Source: Chryseobacterium sp. MA9
GTDB lineage: Bacteria; Bacteroidota; Bacteroidia; Flavobacteriales; Weeksellaceae
Length of the DNA stretch: 64,000 nt
Assembly: GCF_024399315.1 (NCBI RefSeq)
Contig: NZ_CP075170.1
Span: 3,410,001-3,474,000 of the forward strand
Direction: 5' to 3'
The number at the start of each line of letters is the position of its first letter. The stretch's first letter is position 1. The notes beneath the pieces were generated by a model. That model was not told the origin of the DNA. It worked only from the letters and a program-made list of their open reading frames with translations, and ran no database searches. A program made the translations under genes and the position numbers. This document shows positions 8,444 to 17,536 of this stretch, piece by piece.

Positions 8444-9340
8444 CTATCTGTAATCAATCCTGTTAGATTCAGTGTCTTCAAGCTGTTTAAGGATAGATTC
8501 TGGAATTTCATCACTGTCAATTGGAAAGCTGATGGAGTCTGAAATAAAGTTTTTTCTTTCTGCTTTCCTGAAGATTTCAAACAAAGCAATCGGCTCCTGA
8601 TTGAAACTGATGCAGGTACTTATAAAATGGATTTCGTGGAGTTTATAGTCCGGATTCTTAAGCTTTTCTTTAATGTCTTTTATTCTTGAAATAAAATGCC
8701 GCTGGCGGATAAAAGTATTGCTGTTCATGATGATAAAAACATAATCTGAATACGCTGTAACCTTACCAAAATATTTATGGTGGTCACCGCCGCTTCTTTC
8801 AATAAAATATTCTCCGGTTGTCTCCGACTTATAAATTTCCATCGCAGAGCGCCATATACGGTCTTCCTTTGCCATTAAAGGATTATCAGGAAGGTTTCTG
8901 TTATAAGAATACCAGCAGCCTACCAGGCGGTCTAAAAGAGCTGTATTCAGATTTACATTATTGAGATCAATCTTCAGGTCATTAAAATTGAATGAATCTG
9001 TAGTGGAATTAATGAAATCTATATAATTGGAGTAACCCAGAACTTTAACAATGAGGCTCAGTTTTGCAAGGTTCGGTCTGCTCAGAACAGCATTTTCATT
9101 CTGCCTGAATTTTTTCAGTTTATTGATAATCAGGTGTTCATACAGGTAATTGGTCCCCAGAAGATCAGGTTCTTTTTTTATCTCTTTCTCTGAATGGTCA
9201 TTGATAATAAGCTCATTCAGTTCTGCACTGATGTAGGACCATTCGGTTTTGGTAACGTCTTCCCAATGGTTTTTCTTCAAAAAGTGGTGGCTTAAGAAAT
9301 TCATCAGTTTTTCAAGATGCAGTATATCTTCCTTTTTCAT
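8444..9340 (-). CDS. Hypothetical cytoplasmic protein
   Basis: 298 residues, not recognised. It has no signal peptide or membrane segment, is rich in charged residues, and is mostly helical in the first ~110 residues (LEKLMNFLSHHFLKKNHWEDV). The middle region (DRLVGCWYSYNRN ... EYFIERSGGDHHKYFGKV) looks beta-rich. It is divergent from the glycine-rich gene at 9479, with which it shares a 138-bp intergenic region. It is probably a lineage-specific protein. Confidence 0.75.
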   Translation of the reverse strand: MKKEDILHLEKLMNFLSHHFLKKNHWEDVTKTEWSYISAELNELIINDHSEKEIKKEPDLLGTNYLYEHLIINKLKKFRQNENAVLSRPNLAKLSLIVKVLGYSNYIDFINSTTDSFNFNDLKIDLNNVNLNTALLDRLVGCWYSYNRNLPDNPLMAKEDRIWRSAMEIYKSETTGEYFIERSGGDHHKYFGKVTAYSDYVFIIMNSNTFIRQRHFISRIKDIKEKLKNPDYKLHEIHFISTCISFNQEPIALFEIFRKAERKNFISDSISFPIDSDEIPESILKQLEDTESNRIDYR

Positions 9341-9478
9341 CTGTTTATTTTTTAGAGTCAGATTAATCTTAGTTTTATAAGACTAATTTAAGATTTTTAT
9401 CAAACCAAAAAAGACTTTTGAGGGATTTTTATATTTTAAAATCCATTGATATTTGAATAGGAAACAAAATTTAAAACA

Positions 9479-10216
9479 ATGGAAACAAGAATGTTATTAA
9501 AAGATGAATCCCTTTGGAACCGAATACAGGGATTTTCTCTGGATGTTCCGGGTGTTGATTTCCCTTTTTCAAAAAAACTGGCAAAAGAAGAAAGCTGGAG
9601 CCTTGATTTTGCAAAAAAAGCGATTGAAGAATATAAAAAGTTTGTTTATCTCTGCTGTATTCTTCCCAATGGAGCTTCTCCCAGTGAAATAGTGGATAAA
9701 GTATGGCATCTGCACCTGATCTATACCCAGAATTATTGGGAAGAATTCTGCCCGAATATTTTAAAAAGACCGCTTCACCATCACCCTTCTAAAGGAGGAA
9801 ATGCAGAAAGAGTGAAGCATGAGAATTGGTTTGCAGACACAATGTCAGGTTACAGGAACATATTTCAGCAGGAAGCGCCTGAAGACATCTGGAAAGGGAT
9901 GAGGAAAAAATCTAAAGTAAGACTATGGATGAAAAAAATGGGCTTCTTTGCTCCGGTTTTTATTTTACTGATGTTGTTCTCCTGTACAGAAGGAACAAAT
10001 TTCACTGGATTACTGGTCACAGCAGTGGTTTTTGCCATTATTTTTATTTTGGGAATAATAACCTCATTTATGGGAGATAATGAAGTCTCCGATCCCAATA
10101 GGAAAGATAAGCAAAGCAGTGATGGAGGAGGAGGAGGAAGCTGCGGAGGATCAAGCTGCAGTGGAGGAGGTGGCTGTGGCGGAGGCTGCGGCGGTTGCGG
10201 GGGATGTGGTGGATAA
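9479..10216 (+). CDS. Glycine-rich domain (GRDP-like) membrane protein with Cys/Gly tail
   Basis: 245 residues. The first ~130 resemble the GRDP/DUF1399 family, whose hallmark is a W-H-x-H-L-x-x-T-x-x-Y-W-x-x-F-C motif, seen here as VWHLHLIYTQNYWEEFC. Two hydrophobic segments (about 157-198) follow, then a low-complexity C-terminus built from Gly, Ser and Cys. The Gly/Cys tail creates local GC-rich DNA near 10120-10210. A related 116-residue membrane protein gene begins 11 bp downstream. The biological role is not known. Confidence 0.8.
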   Translation: METRMLLKDESLWNRIQGFSLDVPGVDFPFSKKLAKEESWSLDFAKKAIEEYKKFVYLCCILPNGASPSEIVDKVWHLHLIYTQNYWEEFCPNILKRPLHHHPSKGGNAERVKHENWFADTMSGYRNIFQQEAPEDIWKGMRKKSKVRLWMKKMGFFAPVFILLMLFSCTEGTNFTGLLVTAVVFAIIFILGIITSFMGDNEVSDPNRKDKQSSDGGGGGSCGGSSCSGGGGCGGGCGGCGGCGG

Positions 10217-10227
10217 AAATAATCTAT

Positions 10228-10578
10228 ATGAAAAAACTAATCATTCATTCAGCTTCGGCTGTAGTAAGCTTTATATGGCTTATAACAGTATGTCAGACTT
10301 TGAATCCAATTATTCTAAAAGGTCCGGATTTTCTGAAATTTTATCTCATTCTGGTTCTCGGATTCTATGTTTCGGTTTTTATTTTAAACTCCATGGGAGA
10401 AGCCATTTCGAAAACTGCATTTTATTTCATAGGCTTCATTTTTTTACTGGGAATGATAAAACTGATAAGAGGAATAATGTTGGGAAAACCCGTTGGATTT
10501 CTGGTTATGATTTTAATCCTGGAATGTATTGTGGCAGTGTTTCTTATCATGAGCCATATCAACAGAAAAATGAAGTAA
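10228..10578 (+). CDS. Small four-helix membrane protein, unknown
   Basis: 116 residues counted from the ATG at 10228 (MKKLIIHSASAVVSFIW). An in-frame ATG at 10195 would overlap the previous gene, and its extra 11 residues look non-coding. It has four predicted transmembrane helices, no conserved polar motif, and a basic C-terminus (MSHINRKMK). It lies 11 bp after the glycine-rich gene, so the two are probably cotranscribed. Confidence 0.75.
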   Translation: MKKLIIHSASAVVSFIWLITVCQTLNPIILKGPDFLKFYLILVLGFYVSVFILNSMGEAISKTAFYFIGFIFLLGMIKLIRGIMLGKPVGFLVMILILECIVAVFLIMSHINRKMK

Positions 10579-10596
10579 TTGTTTCATAAAAACAAA

Positions 10597-10618
10597 CCCG
10601 AAACAAAACTGTTCCGGG
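10597..10618. terminator. Bidirectional terminator hairpin
   Basis: CCCGAAACA / TGTTCCGGG with an AAAC loop and one mismatch. It separates the plus-strand gene ending at 10578 from the minus-strand gene ending at 10670; the minus-strand reading is followed by a T-rich tract. Confidence 0.7.
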
Positions 10619-10669
10619 CTTTATAATAAGGTGTTGAGATCAAATCTCTCACTTTTTTTCTTTTATGGG

Positions 10670-10849
10670 CTAGTAACCATATTTTCTAACCATAACGGAA
10701 GTGATAATCACTAAAATAAGGCTGATAGCAATATTCGAGTTTTCCGGATGAACAATTGACTGATAGAAATTATAACCGAAAATTGCGGATACAATAGCGA
10801 TCAGGATGTTGTTTACATAAGCATAGCGGTTTCTTGCAGTTGTTTTCAT
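10670..10849 (-). CDS. 59-residue membrane protein (small ORF)
   Basis: A complete small gene: ATG at 10849-10847, TAG at 10672-10670. It encodes 59 residues beginning MKTTARNRYAYVNNILIAIV and ending MVRKYGY. Two hydrophobic stretches (about 14-31 and 39-54) separated by a polar turn (VHPENSN) suggest a two-helix inner-membrane protein. Support comes from the coding character, a terminator immediately downstream at 10597-10618, and the promoter-like element at 10875-10905. Function unknown. Confidence 0.7.
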   Translation of the reverse strand: MKTTARNRYAYVNNILIAIVSAIFGYNFYQSIVHPENSNIAISLILVIITSVMVRKYGY

Positions 10850-10874
10850 AGTTGTTTTTTTATTGTTATTTACT

Positions 10875-10905
10875 CAGTAAGTATGACAACTTCAAAAACG
10901 TTACA
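10875..10905 (-). promoter_or_regulatory. Alternative-sigma (ECF-like) promoter candidate, copy 2
   Basis: On the minus strand: TGTAACG, 11 bp, GTCATACTTACTG, with the same spacing as the element at 8349. The expected start is about 20-25 nt before the ATG of the 59-residue gene. Confidence 0.5.
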
Positions 10906-10986
10906 GAAAAATTTAAAATTATTTCTTCAAAAACAATCCCACCATATTCTCAATCCTCAGATTTCAAAACCCAAATCTCATATCCC

Positions 10987-12174
10987 TTACGCAATCACAC
11001 CGCTTCCTATAAGTTCCTCATCAATATACCATGAAGCAAACTGTCCTTCTGCAATAGCAGACTGAAGCTCATTGAACTCAATATATAATGCATTTTCAAA
11101 CTGATACAATGTTGCTTTCTGCAAAGACTGTCTGTATCTGAATCTTGACATTACTTCCATGGATTCACCGTTCTGAAGTTTCATATCTTCACGTACCCAA
11201 TGCAGTTCAGCATTATCAATTTTCAGTGCTTTTTTGTGAAGTCCCGGGAAGTGACTTCCTTCTCCCACGAAAATGATATTGTTTTCCATCTCTCTGGAGA
11301 CAATAAAACAGCTTTCTTTGTGTCCTCCTATTCCAAGACCTTTACTTTGTCCGATCGTAAAAAACTGGGCTCCCTGATGTTTCCCGATTACTTTTCCGTC
11401 AGATTTTTTATAGTTGATTTTTCTGGATAAAAACTCAAGTTCTTCTTCTTTAGAGGCGAATTCCGGTTTTTCTTCCGAAAATAAAGGTGAATCTTTGAAA
11501 ATTTCTACGATTTCCCCTTCATTAGGTTTTAATTGCTGCTGTAAAAATTGTGGCAGGCTCACTTTTCCGATAAAACACAATCCCTGGGAATCTTTTTTAT
11601 CTGCAGTTACCAATCCGATTTCTTTTGCGATTTCTCTTACCTGAGGCTTTGTAAGTTCTCCGATAGGGAATAGCGCTTTTGAAAGTTGATCCTGGCTCAG
11701 CTGGCAAAGGAAATAAGACTGGTCTTTATTGTTGTCTTTTCCGGCAAGAAGATGGAAAATTTCTTTTCCGTTTTCGTCAAAAGTAGAATTTACCCTTGCA
11801 TAATGTCCTGTTGCCACCTTATCTGCTCCCAATGACATTGCAGTCTTCATGAAAACATCGAACTTTACTTCTCTGTTACACAATACATCCGGGTTGGGAG
11901 TTCTTCCTTTTTCATATTCTGCAAACATATAGTCAACAATACGTTCCTTGTAAAGTTCACTCATATCTATCACCTGGAAAGGAATTCCAAGCTTCTGTGC
12001 CACCATAAGGGCATCATTACTGTCCTCAATCCAGGGACATTCATCTTCCAGGGTTACGGAAGCATCGTTCCAGTTTCTCATAAACAAAGCCACCACTTCA
12101 TGGCCTTGCTGTTGCAGCAAATACGCTGCAACACTAGAATCTACACCTCCGGAGAGGCCTACTACTATTTTCAT
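10987..12174 (-). CDS. mnmA: tRNA-specific 2-thiouridylase MnmA
   Basis: Catalyses 2-thiolation of U34 in the tRNAs for Lys, Glu and Gln, using ATP and a persulfide sulfur donor. The 395-residue protein has the PP-loop SGGVDSS (8-14), the catalytic Cys99 ([11 protein letters not shown]) and the second catalytic Cys200 (DSQGLCFIG). It also has GHYARV and the C-terminal beta-barrel domain typical of the family. It is a single gene, divergent from the outer-membrane protein at 12369. A TATTTTTG box at 12225-12232 (minus strand) fits its promoter. Confidence 0.95.
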   Translation of the reverse strand: MKIVVGLSGGVDSSVAAYLLQQQGHEVVALFMRNWNDASVTLEDECPWIEDSNDALMVAQKLGIPFQVIDMSELYKERIVDYMFAEYEKGRTPNPDVLCNREVKFDVFMKTAMSLGADKVATGHYARVNSTFDENGKEIFHLLAGKDNNKDQSYFLCQLSQDQLSKALFPIGELTKPQVREIAKEIGLVTADKKDSQGLCFIGKVSLPQFLQQQLKPNEGEIVEIFKDSPLFSEEKPEFASKEEELEFLSRKINYKKSDGKVIGKHQGAQFFTIGQSKGLGIGGHKESCFIVSREMENNIIFVGEGSHFPGLHKKALKIDNAELHWVREDMKLQNGESMEVMSRFRYRQSLQKATLYQFENALYIEFNELQSAIAEGQFASWYIDEELIGSGVIA

Positions 12175-12224
12175 TGTATTTCAATTTTACGAAACTCTTA
12201 ACGGGAGTTCTTAGTTTGATGCGG

Positions 12225-12232
12225 CAAAAATA
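12225..12232 (-). promoter_or_regulatory. -7 box of the mnmA promoter
   Basis: TATTTTTG on the minus strand matches TAnnTTTG, about 50 nt before the mnmA start. No clear TTG partner is seen, only a T-rich stretch at the right distance. Confidence 0.4.
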
Positions 12233-12368
12233 CAACTAAATAAATTCGTAAAAAAACCATAATTTTAAACATTGATAAAAACGATATTAATTGTAAACCC
12301 CATCATAAGGCACTAATAGCGGGTGATGTAAGGATACAATACCATCAAAAAACAAAATATATCTACAT

Positions 12369-12896
12369 ATGAAAAAGTTTATTATTTCTATGATGCTGAT
12401 AAGCTCAGTATCAGCTTTTTCCCAGGTTTCAGTGGGTACCCAGGCAGAAGAAAGCAGCAAATGGACGTTTGGAGGAGGAATCGGACTCGGATTTGGGAGC
12501 AACAGTGCTTTTAATCTGTCTGCTTCACCAAGAGTAGGCTACAGACTTACGGATGATCTCGAAGCGGGAGTCGTGGGAAGTGTATCCTGGCAGACGTCCA
12601 ATTATTATAAATCTACGATGTTTGGAGTAGGACCATTTGTGAATTACTATTTTGCCAGATCATTTTATGTGGGAGCAAACTATCAACATTATTTTGTAGA
12701 TTATAAGGATAAATATTATGATTATAAATACAATACAGAAGAAAATGCTTTATACCTTGGAGGTGGATATATGCAGAGAATCGGAAATAACTCTTTTATG
12801 CAGCTTGGATTAATGTATAATGTGCTTTGGAAGGAAAATTCAAGTGTGTTTTCAAGCGGTCTGATCCCGAATATCGGTTTCGTAGTGGGGCTTTAA
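12369..12896 (+). CDS. Outer-membrane beta-barrel protein
   Basis: A 175-residue secreted protein with a signal peptide (MKKFIISMMLISSVSAFSQ). Alternating hydrophobic/aromatic strands follow (GGGIGLGFGS, PRVGYRLTDDLEAGVVGS, FGVGPFVNYYF, SFYVGANYQHYF), ending in an FVVGL strand. This pattern is typical of small eight-stranded OmpA/OmpW-like barrels of Bacteroidota. No enzyme motif is seen. It is monocistronic and ends at a perfect palindromic terminator. Confidence 0.85.
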   Translation: MKKFIISMMLISSVSAFSQVSVGTQAEESSKWTFGGGIGLGFGSNSAFNLSASPRVGYRLTDDLEAGVVGSVSWQTSNYYKSTMFGVGPFVNYYFARSFYVGANYQHYFVDYKDKYYDYKYNTEENALYLGGGYMQRIGNNSFMQLGLMYNVLWKENSSVFSSGLIPNIGFVVGL

Positions 12897-13003
12897 TTTG
12901 ATTTTGTATCGTTTATAATTGAATAATCTTTCGCAGATTTTAGAGATTAAGCAGGCTTGTCTTGAATAATCAGGAATTAGCTTTAGGCAAAACGTATAAT
13001 AAC

Positions 13004-13033
13004 AAAAGCCCCGGGAAATTTCCCGGGGCTTTT
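13004..13033. terminator. Perfect 30-bp palindromic bidirectional terminator
   Basis: AAAAGCCCCGGGAAA and its exact complement make a 15-bp perfect inverted repeat, GC-rich inside and A/T at the ends. It serves both the outer-membrane protein gene and the convergent clpC gene. Confidence 0.9.
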
Positions 13034-13059
13034 CTATTAAAATTAAATTATTTATTCAA

Positions 13060-15597
13060 TTATGATTGAGAAGACTTTTCAGCAGCTGATTTTTTAGCTT
13101 TCTGCGTTTTTCCAATCAGTCCGTCTTTAGCATCATTAAGGTCAAGAACCACGGTTTCTCCTTCATTCAATTGTTTGTTTACCAGCATTTCTGCCAATAA
13201 GTCTTCAATATATTTCTGGATTGCTCGTTTCAATGGTCTTGCACCGAAATCTTTATCCCATCCTTTTTCAGAAATGAAATTTTTAGCATCTTCAGTCAAG
13301 TCAACTTTATATCCTAATTTTTCAATTCTGCCATACAATTTGTTCAATTCAATATCAATAATTTTCTTGATATCATCCTGAACGAGAGAGTTGAAGATCA
13401 CAATGTCATCTATTCTGTTTAAGAATTCAGGAGCAAATGCTTTCTTAAGAGCACTTTCAATGGTGCTTCTCGCTCTTGTATCTGAGCTTGTCTTTTTAGC
13501 TGAAGTTCCGAATCCTACACCATCTCCAAAGTCTTTAAGATCTCTGGTTCCGATATTGGAAGTAAGGATAATAATCGTATTTCTGAAATCGATTTTTCTG
13601 CCTAAGCTGTCTGTAACATGACCTTCATCAAGGATCTGTAACAGAATATTGAATACATCCGGGTGAGCTTTTTCAATCTCATCCAAAAGAACCACGGCAT
13701 AAGGTTTTCTTCTTACTGCTTCAGTCAGCTGACCACCTTCTTCGTATCCTACGTATCCCGGAGGCGCACCCACTAATCTTGAAACGGCGAATTTCTCCAT
13801 GTATTCACTCATGTCAATTCTGATCAAAGATTCGTCAGATTCAAATAGCTCTCTTGCCATTACTTTAGCCAGCTCGGTTTTACCAACCCCAGTTGTTCCA
13901 AGGAAAATAAATGTACCGATAGGACGGTTCGGATCTTTAAGACCTGCTCTGTTTCTTTGAATTGCTTTCACAACTTTTTTCACTGCATCTTCCTGACCGA
14001 TTACTTTTCCGTTCAGTTTTTCATCCATCTGCGCAAGTTTGTCAAGCTCATTTTTGCCAACTTTCGTTACAGGAACACCGCTCATCATAGAAACCACTTC
14101 CGCTACATTTTCTTCCGTTACGGTTTCTTTTTTCTCTTTTACATCTTTATCCCATTTTTCCTGGGCTGCATTCAGTTCCATCTGAAGACGTTCTTCTTCA
14201 TCTTTCAGCTTTCTTGCCTCAAGATAGTCCTGAGCTTTTACAGCTTTCTGCTTCAGTTCTTTGATATCTTCGATTTTCTTTTCAAAATCAATGATTTCGG
14301 TAGGAACTTTCATGTTTTTGATATAAACTCGTGATCCCGCCTCGTCCATTGCATCAATAGCTTTGTCCGGTAAGAAACGGTCTGTAATATATCTCGATGT
14401 CAGATTCACACACGCCGTGATGGCTTCAGGAGTATAAATTACATTGTGGTGCTCTTCATACTTATCTTTGATCTGGTTCAGAATCTGAATGGTTTCATCA
14501 ATAGAAGTAGGTTCCACCATTACTTTCTGGAATCTTCTTTCTAAAGCACCGTCTTTTTCAATATACTGACGGTATTCATCCAGAGTTGTAGCCCCGATGC
14601 ATTGAATTTCGCCTCTTGCCAAAGCAGGTTTGAACATATTGGATGCATCTAAACTTCCTGTAGAACTTCCCGCTCCTACAATAGTATGAAGCTCATCAAT
14701 AAATAGGATGACATCTCTGTTTTTTTCCAGTTCCGTCATGATGGCCTTCATTCTTTCTTCAAACTGACCACGGTATTTAGTTCCGGCAACTAAACTTGCC
14801 AGGTCTAAAGTGATCACACGTTTCCCGTAAAGAACTCTTGACACTTTTTTCTGTTGAATTCTTAATGCTAAACCTTCAGCAATAGCAGATTTACCAACCC
14901 CTGGCTCTCCAATAAGAAGAGGGTTGTTTTTCTTTCTGCGGGATAAGATCTGAGAAACTCTCTCAATTTCTTTTTCACGCCCGATTACTGGGTCCAGTTT
15001 TCCATCTCTAGCCAAAGAAGTAAGGTCTCTACCAAAGTTATCCAATGTAGGTGTTTTACTTTTTGCAGAACCTAGATTTCCTGTAGGCTTTCTCATTTGC
15101 TCAAATTCTTCTCTCTCATCATCATCATCGTAAGCACTCATCTGTGGTGACTGCCCTGAATTTTTAAGCATAGTCTGGTATTCTCTTGAAACTCCTTCAT
15201 AGTCGATGTCATAAGCTCCCAGAATATTTGAAGTAGGATCCTCATATTTATAAAGAATACCTAAAAGCAGGTGAACGGTATTAATTTCATTGCTTTTATA
15301 TTGACGGCATTCTAACTCTGCACGTTTAATGGCATGATCTGCCATCTTAGTGAAAGAAATATTGGTAACCTCTTCAGAAATGGGATTAAGACTTGCTGTA
15401 TTTAAAGTTTCAATTTTTCTTCTGATTTGTGTTAAATCCGCATTAAGGTTTTGAAGGATTTCTTTTGCAGAGTTTTCCGTTTTTATAATACCTAAAAGTA
15501 GATGTTCTGTATTAAGAAATTCACTTTTCAGCCTTTTAGCTTCGCTTTTGCTTTGTTTGAACACCTGGCTCAAACCTTGTGAAAACTTATAATCCAT
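13060..15597 (-). CDS. clpC: ATP-dependent Clp protease ATP-binding subunit ClpC
   Basis: An 845-residue AAA+ unfoldase that delivers substrates to ClpP. Order: two N-terminal Clp repeats (about 1-140), AAA-1 with Walker A GEPGVGKSA and Walker B VILFIDELHT, a UVR-type linker (DYLEARKLKDEEERLQ), AAA-2 with GTTGVGKTE and VVLLDEIEKAHPDV, and the D2-small domain. The short UVR-containing middle region separates ClpC from ClpB. An in-frame ATG exists four codons upstream at 15609, but the probable -7 box ends only six bases before it, so the start at 15597 (MDYKFSQGL) is preferred. The C-terminal tail is Lys/Ser-rich. Confidence 0.93.
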   Translation of the reverse strand: MDYKFSQGLSQVFKQSKSEAKRLKSEFLNTEHLLLGIIKTENSAKEILQNLNADLTQIRRKIETLNTASLNPISEEVTNISFTKMADHAIKRAELECRQYKSNEINTVHLLLGILYKYEDPTSNILGAYDIDYEGVSREYQTMLKNSGQSPQMSAYDDDDEREEFEQMRKPTGNLGSAKSKTPTLDNFGRDLTSLARDGKLDPVIGREKEIERVSQILSRRKKNNPLLIGEPGVGKSAIAEGLALRIQQKKVSRVLYGKRVITLDLASLVAGTKYRGQFEERMKAIMTELEKNRDVILFIDELHTIVGAGSSTGSLDASNMFKPALARGEIQCIGATTLDEYRQYIEKDGALERRFQKVMVEPTSIDETIQILNQIKDKYEEHHNVIYTPEAITACVNLTSRYITDRFLPDKAIDAMDEAGSRVYIKNMKVPTEIIDFEKKIEDIKELKQKAVKAQDYLEARKLKDEEERLQMELNAAQEKWDKDVKEKKETVTEENVAEVVSMMSGVPVTKVGKNELDKLAQMDEKLNGKVIGQEDAVKKVVKAIQRNRAGLKDPNRPIGTFIFLGTTGVGKTELAKVMARELFESDESLIRIDMSEYMEKFAVSRLVGAPPGYVGYEEGGQLTEAVRRKPYAVVLLDEIEKAHPDVFNILLQILDEGHVTDSLGRKIDFRNTIIILTSNIGTRDLKDFGDGVGFGTSAKKTSSDTRARSTIESALKKAFAPEFLNRIDDIVIFNSLVQDDIKKIIDIELNKLYGRIEKLGYKVDLTEDAKNFISEKGWDKDFGARPLKRAIQKYIEDLLAEMLVNKQLNEGETVVLDLNDAKDGLIGKTQKAKKSAAEKSSQS

Positions 15598-15614
15598 AAT
15601 ATATCTCATTAGAA

Positions 15615-15622
15615 CAAAGGCA
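15615..15622 (-). promoter_or_regulatory. Possible -7 box of the clpC promoter
   Basis: TGCCTTTG on the minus strand is one mismatch from TAnnTTTG. It predicts a start near 15608, leaving about 10 nt before the ATG at 15597. Confidence 0.35.
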
Positions 15623-15748
15623 ACATTACCTTTTATTCATTATCTAAATTACAAATATTTTACCAAAAATCAATTAATGACTTTATGGCAGAAAAAATTT
15701 TATTATCTTATTGAAAATGATTAAGTTTGTTATCCTTAAATTTTCCCC

Positions 15749-15973
15749 ATGAATACTGAAATTACAACCTACATCGGCTATTCTGCTTCTCTTTTTATTG
15801 TATTGAGTTTCATACTGAAAGATGTAAGAAAAATCAGAGTAGTCAACATGATCGGCTGTATTTGTTTTGTCATTTATGGTATCTTCAATGGAATGCTTTG
15901 GCCGGTTATCATTCCAAACGGGCTCATTTGTTTCATTCAGATCTATTATTTAATACTAGACAGGAAAAACTAA
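15749..15973 (+). CDS. YgjV-like small membrane protein
   Basis: 74 residues with three hydrophobic helices. The pattern GYSASLFIVLSFILKDVRKIRVVNMIG followed by a YGIFNG turn matches small YgjV-family inner-membrane proteins (PQ-loop-like half proteins). Such proteins in Bacteroidota are sometimes mislabelled uroporphyrinogen decarboxylase; nothing here supports that enzyme. Its stop overlaps the next start (TAATG at 15971-15975), so translation is coupled with the glycosyltransferase. Confidence 0.7.
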   Translation: MNTEITTYIGYSASLFIVLSFILKDVRKIRVVNMIGCICFVIYGIFNGMLWPVIIPNGLICFIQIYYLILDRKN

Positions 15974-17067
15974 TGAAGAAAAAAATACTAGTATCTGCCT
16001 TTAGCAGTTTGTATACCGATCAGCGAATAGAAAAGGTATGCAAAACCCTTTTTGACAACGGATATCCCATTGAACTGATTGGAAACAATTGGGAAGGAAA
16101 TGAGGCAATGGAACGGCCTTATCCTTTTTCTAGAATAGGATTGAGATCAAAAAGCCTAAAGACAGCTTACTTTGAGTTCAATTGGAAATTATACCATGAA
16201 CTTAAGAAAAAAGCGGACAAAGATACTATCCTTCATGCCAATGACATTGATGCACTTCTGCCAAATTATCTCATTGCCAAAAAAATGAACATTCCATTGG
16301 TCTTTGACAGTCATGAAATTTTTACGGAAATGCCATCGGTTCAAAAGAGGTTTTCCCAGAAATTCTGGCGAGTGCTTGAAAGAAAGCTGGTTCCTCATAT
16401 GAAACTGATGATGACAGAAAGCGAAAGCTATGCAGAATGGTTTCATGAAAAATATAATGTGAACCCGGTAGTTGTCAGAAATATTCCGAGAAAAATTCTT
16501 TCTGCCCCCGAAATTCCACAGAATCATCCTAAGATTATTTTGTATCAGGGAGCGATTAATCAATCCAGAGGAATAGAAAAAATGATTGTGGCAATGCATC
16601 ACATTAAAGATGCTGTTCTGAAAATCGCCGGTGACGGACCAAAGAAAAAAGAATATGAAGATCTTGTCATTCAGGAGAAACTTCAGGATAAAGTATTTTT
16701 CCTGGGTAAACTGAAACCGGAAAATCTCAGGGAAATAACCAAAACTGCCGATGCAGGGTTCAGTCTTGAAGAAAACAACGGAGTAAGCTATTATTACTCA
16801 CTCCCCAATAAGGTTTGTGATTATATCCAGTCCAGAGTGCCGCTTGTTATGATTAATTTTCCGGAAATGCAGCGTATAAAAAATCAGTTTAATGTAGGCG
16901 AAATCATTACAGATCATCAGCCTGAAACGATTGAAAAAGCCATTAATTTGGTTCTTGAAAGAGGAAGACTGTATTATCAGAGCGAACTTAACAAAGCTGC
17001 AGATGTATTTTGCTGGGAGAACGAAGAAACAAAAATCCTTGAGCTTTTTGAAAAAGCATCCCACTAA
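15973..17067 (+). CDS. Glycosyltransferase family 4 (GT-B) protein
   Basis: 364 residues from ATG 15973 (MKKKILVSAFSS). An earlier in-frame ATG at 15862 lies wholly inside the preceding gene and is rejected. It is a GT-B fold enzyme: the N-terminal half binds the acceptor (LHANDIDALLPNYLIAKK, FDSHEIFTEMP). The C-terminal half has the nucleotide-sugar-binding features ILYQGAINQSRGIEKMI, KIAGDGPKK and a late acidic region before YYSLPNKVCDYIQ. It is probably involved in surface polysaccharide or LPS synthesis along with the two other glycosyltransferases within 4 kb. Donor and acceptor are unknown. Confidence 0.85.
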   Translation: MKKKILVSAFSSLYTDQRIEKVCKTLFDNGYPIELIGNNWEGNEAMERPYPFSRIGLRSKSLKTAYFEFNWKLYHELKKKADKDTILHANDIDALLPNYLIAKKMNIPLVFDSHEIFTEMPSVQKRFSQKFWRVLERKLVPHMKLMMTESESYAEWFHEKYNVNPVVVRNIPRKILSAPEIPQNHPKIILYQGAINQSRGIEKMIVAMHHIKDAVLKIAGDGPKKKEYEDLVIQEKLQDKVFFLGKLKPENLREITKTADAGFSLEENNGVSYYYSLPNKVCDYIQSRVPLVMINFPEMQRIKNQFNVGEIITDHQPETIEKAINLVLERGRLYYQSELNKAADVFCWENEETKILELFEKASH

Positions 17068-17086
17068 TAACTTTTACAAAATTGGT

Positions 17087-17094
17087 TATCTTTG
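17087..17094 (+). promoter_or_regulatory. -7 box upstream of sufE
   Basis: TATCTTTG matches TAnnTTTG, 20 bp before the sufE ATG. No clear TTG is seen at the expected distance. Confidence 0.4.
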
Positions 17095-17114
17095 CAAAAG
17101 AAATTTGATTAAAA

Positions 17115-17534
17115 ATGACCATTAAAGAAAAACAGCAGGAAATAATTGACGAATTTGCTTTTCTTGACGATTGGGAGCAAAAGTACGAGTACATCATTGA
17201 TCTTGGAAAAGAACTGAAAGGCCTGCCGGAAGAAAGAAAAACAGAAGAAAATCTGATAAAAGGCTGCCAGAGTAAAGTTTGGATTGATGCTGAATTTAAA
17301 GATGGGAAACTTTTCTTTAATGCAGATTCTGACGGTATTTTACCCAAAGGAATTGTTTCTCTTTTAGTAAGTATTTATAGCGGGCATTCCACTCAGGAAA
17401 TTCTGGATTCTGATTTTGATTTTATTGCTGAAATAGGGTTACAGGAATTTCTTTCGCCATCCAGAGCTAACGGATTGATGGCAATGACCAAGCAGATCAA
17501 GTTTTATGCAGTTGCCTATCAACTGAAATCATAG
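17115..17534 (+). CDS. sufE: SufE family Fe-S assembly sulfur-transfer protein
   Basis: 139 residues. SufE accepts sulfur from the cysteine desulfurase SufS as a persulfide on a single conserved Cys; here it is Cys51 in LIKGCQSKVW, the family signature. The size and the C-terminal FLSPSRANGLMAM helix match the family. It stands apart from other suf genes. The following glycosyltransferase begins 2 bp after its stop, so the two are probably cotranscribed although functionally unrelated. Confidence 0.92.
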   Translation: MTIKEKQQEIIDEFAFLDDWEQKYEYIIDLGKELKGLPEERKTEENLIKGCQSKVWIDAEFKDGKLFFNADSDGILPKGIVSLLVSIYSGHSTQEILDSDFDFIAEIGLQEFLSPSRANGLMAMTKQIKFYAVAYQLKS

Positions 17535-17536
17535 CC

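Noticed and set aside
10080-10589. Plus-strand frame rich in Glu/Ala/Val overlapping the glycine-rich protein gene
   Set aside because: It is a frame shadow of the Gly/Cys-coding repeat (GGAGGAGGAGG reads as Glu or Gly in other frames).
15862-15972. Longer start of the GT4 glycosyltransferase
   Set aside because: The region is fully coding for the YgjV-like protein in another frame, and the family start is MKKKILVSAF at 15973.
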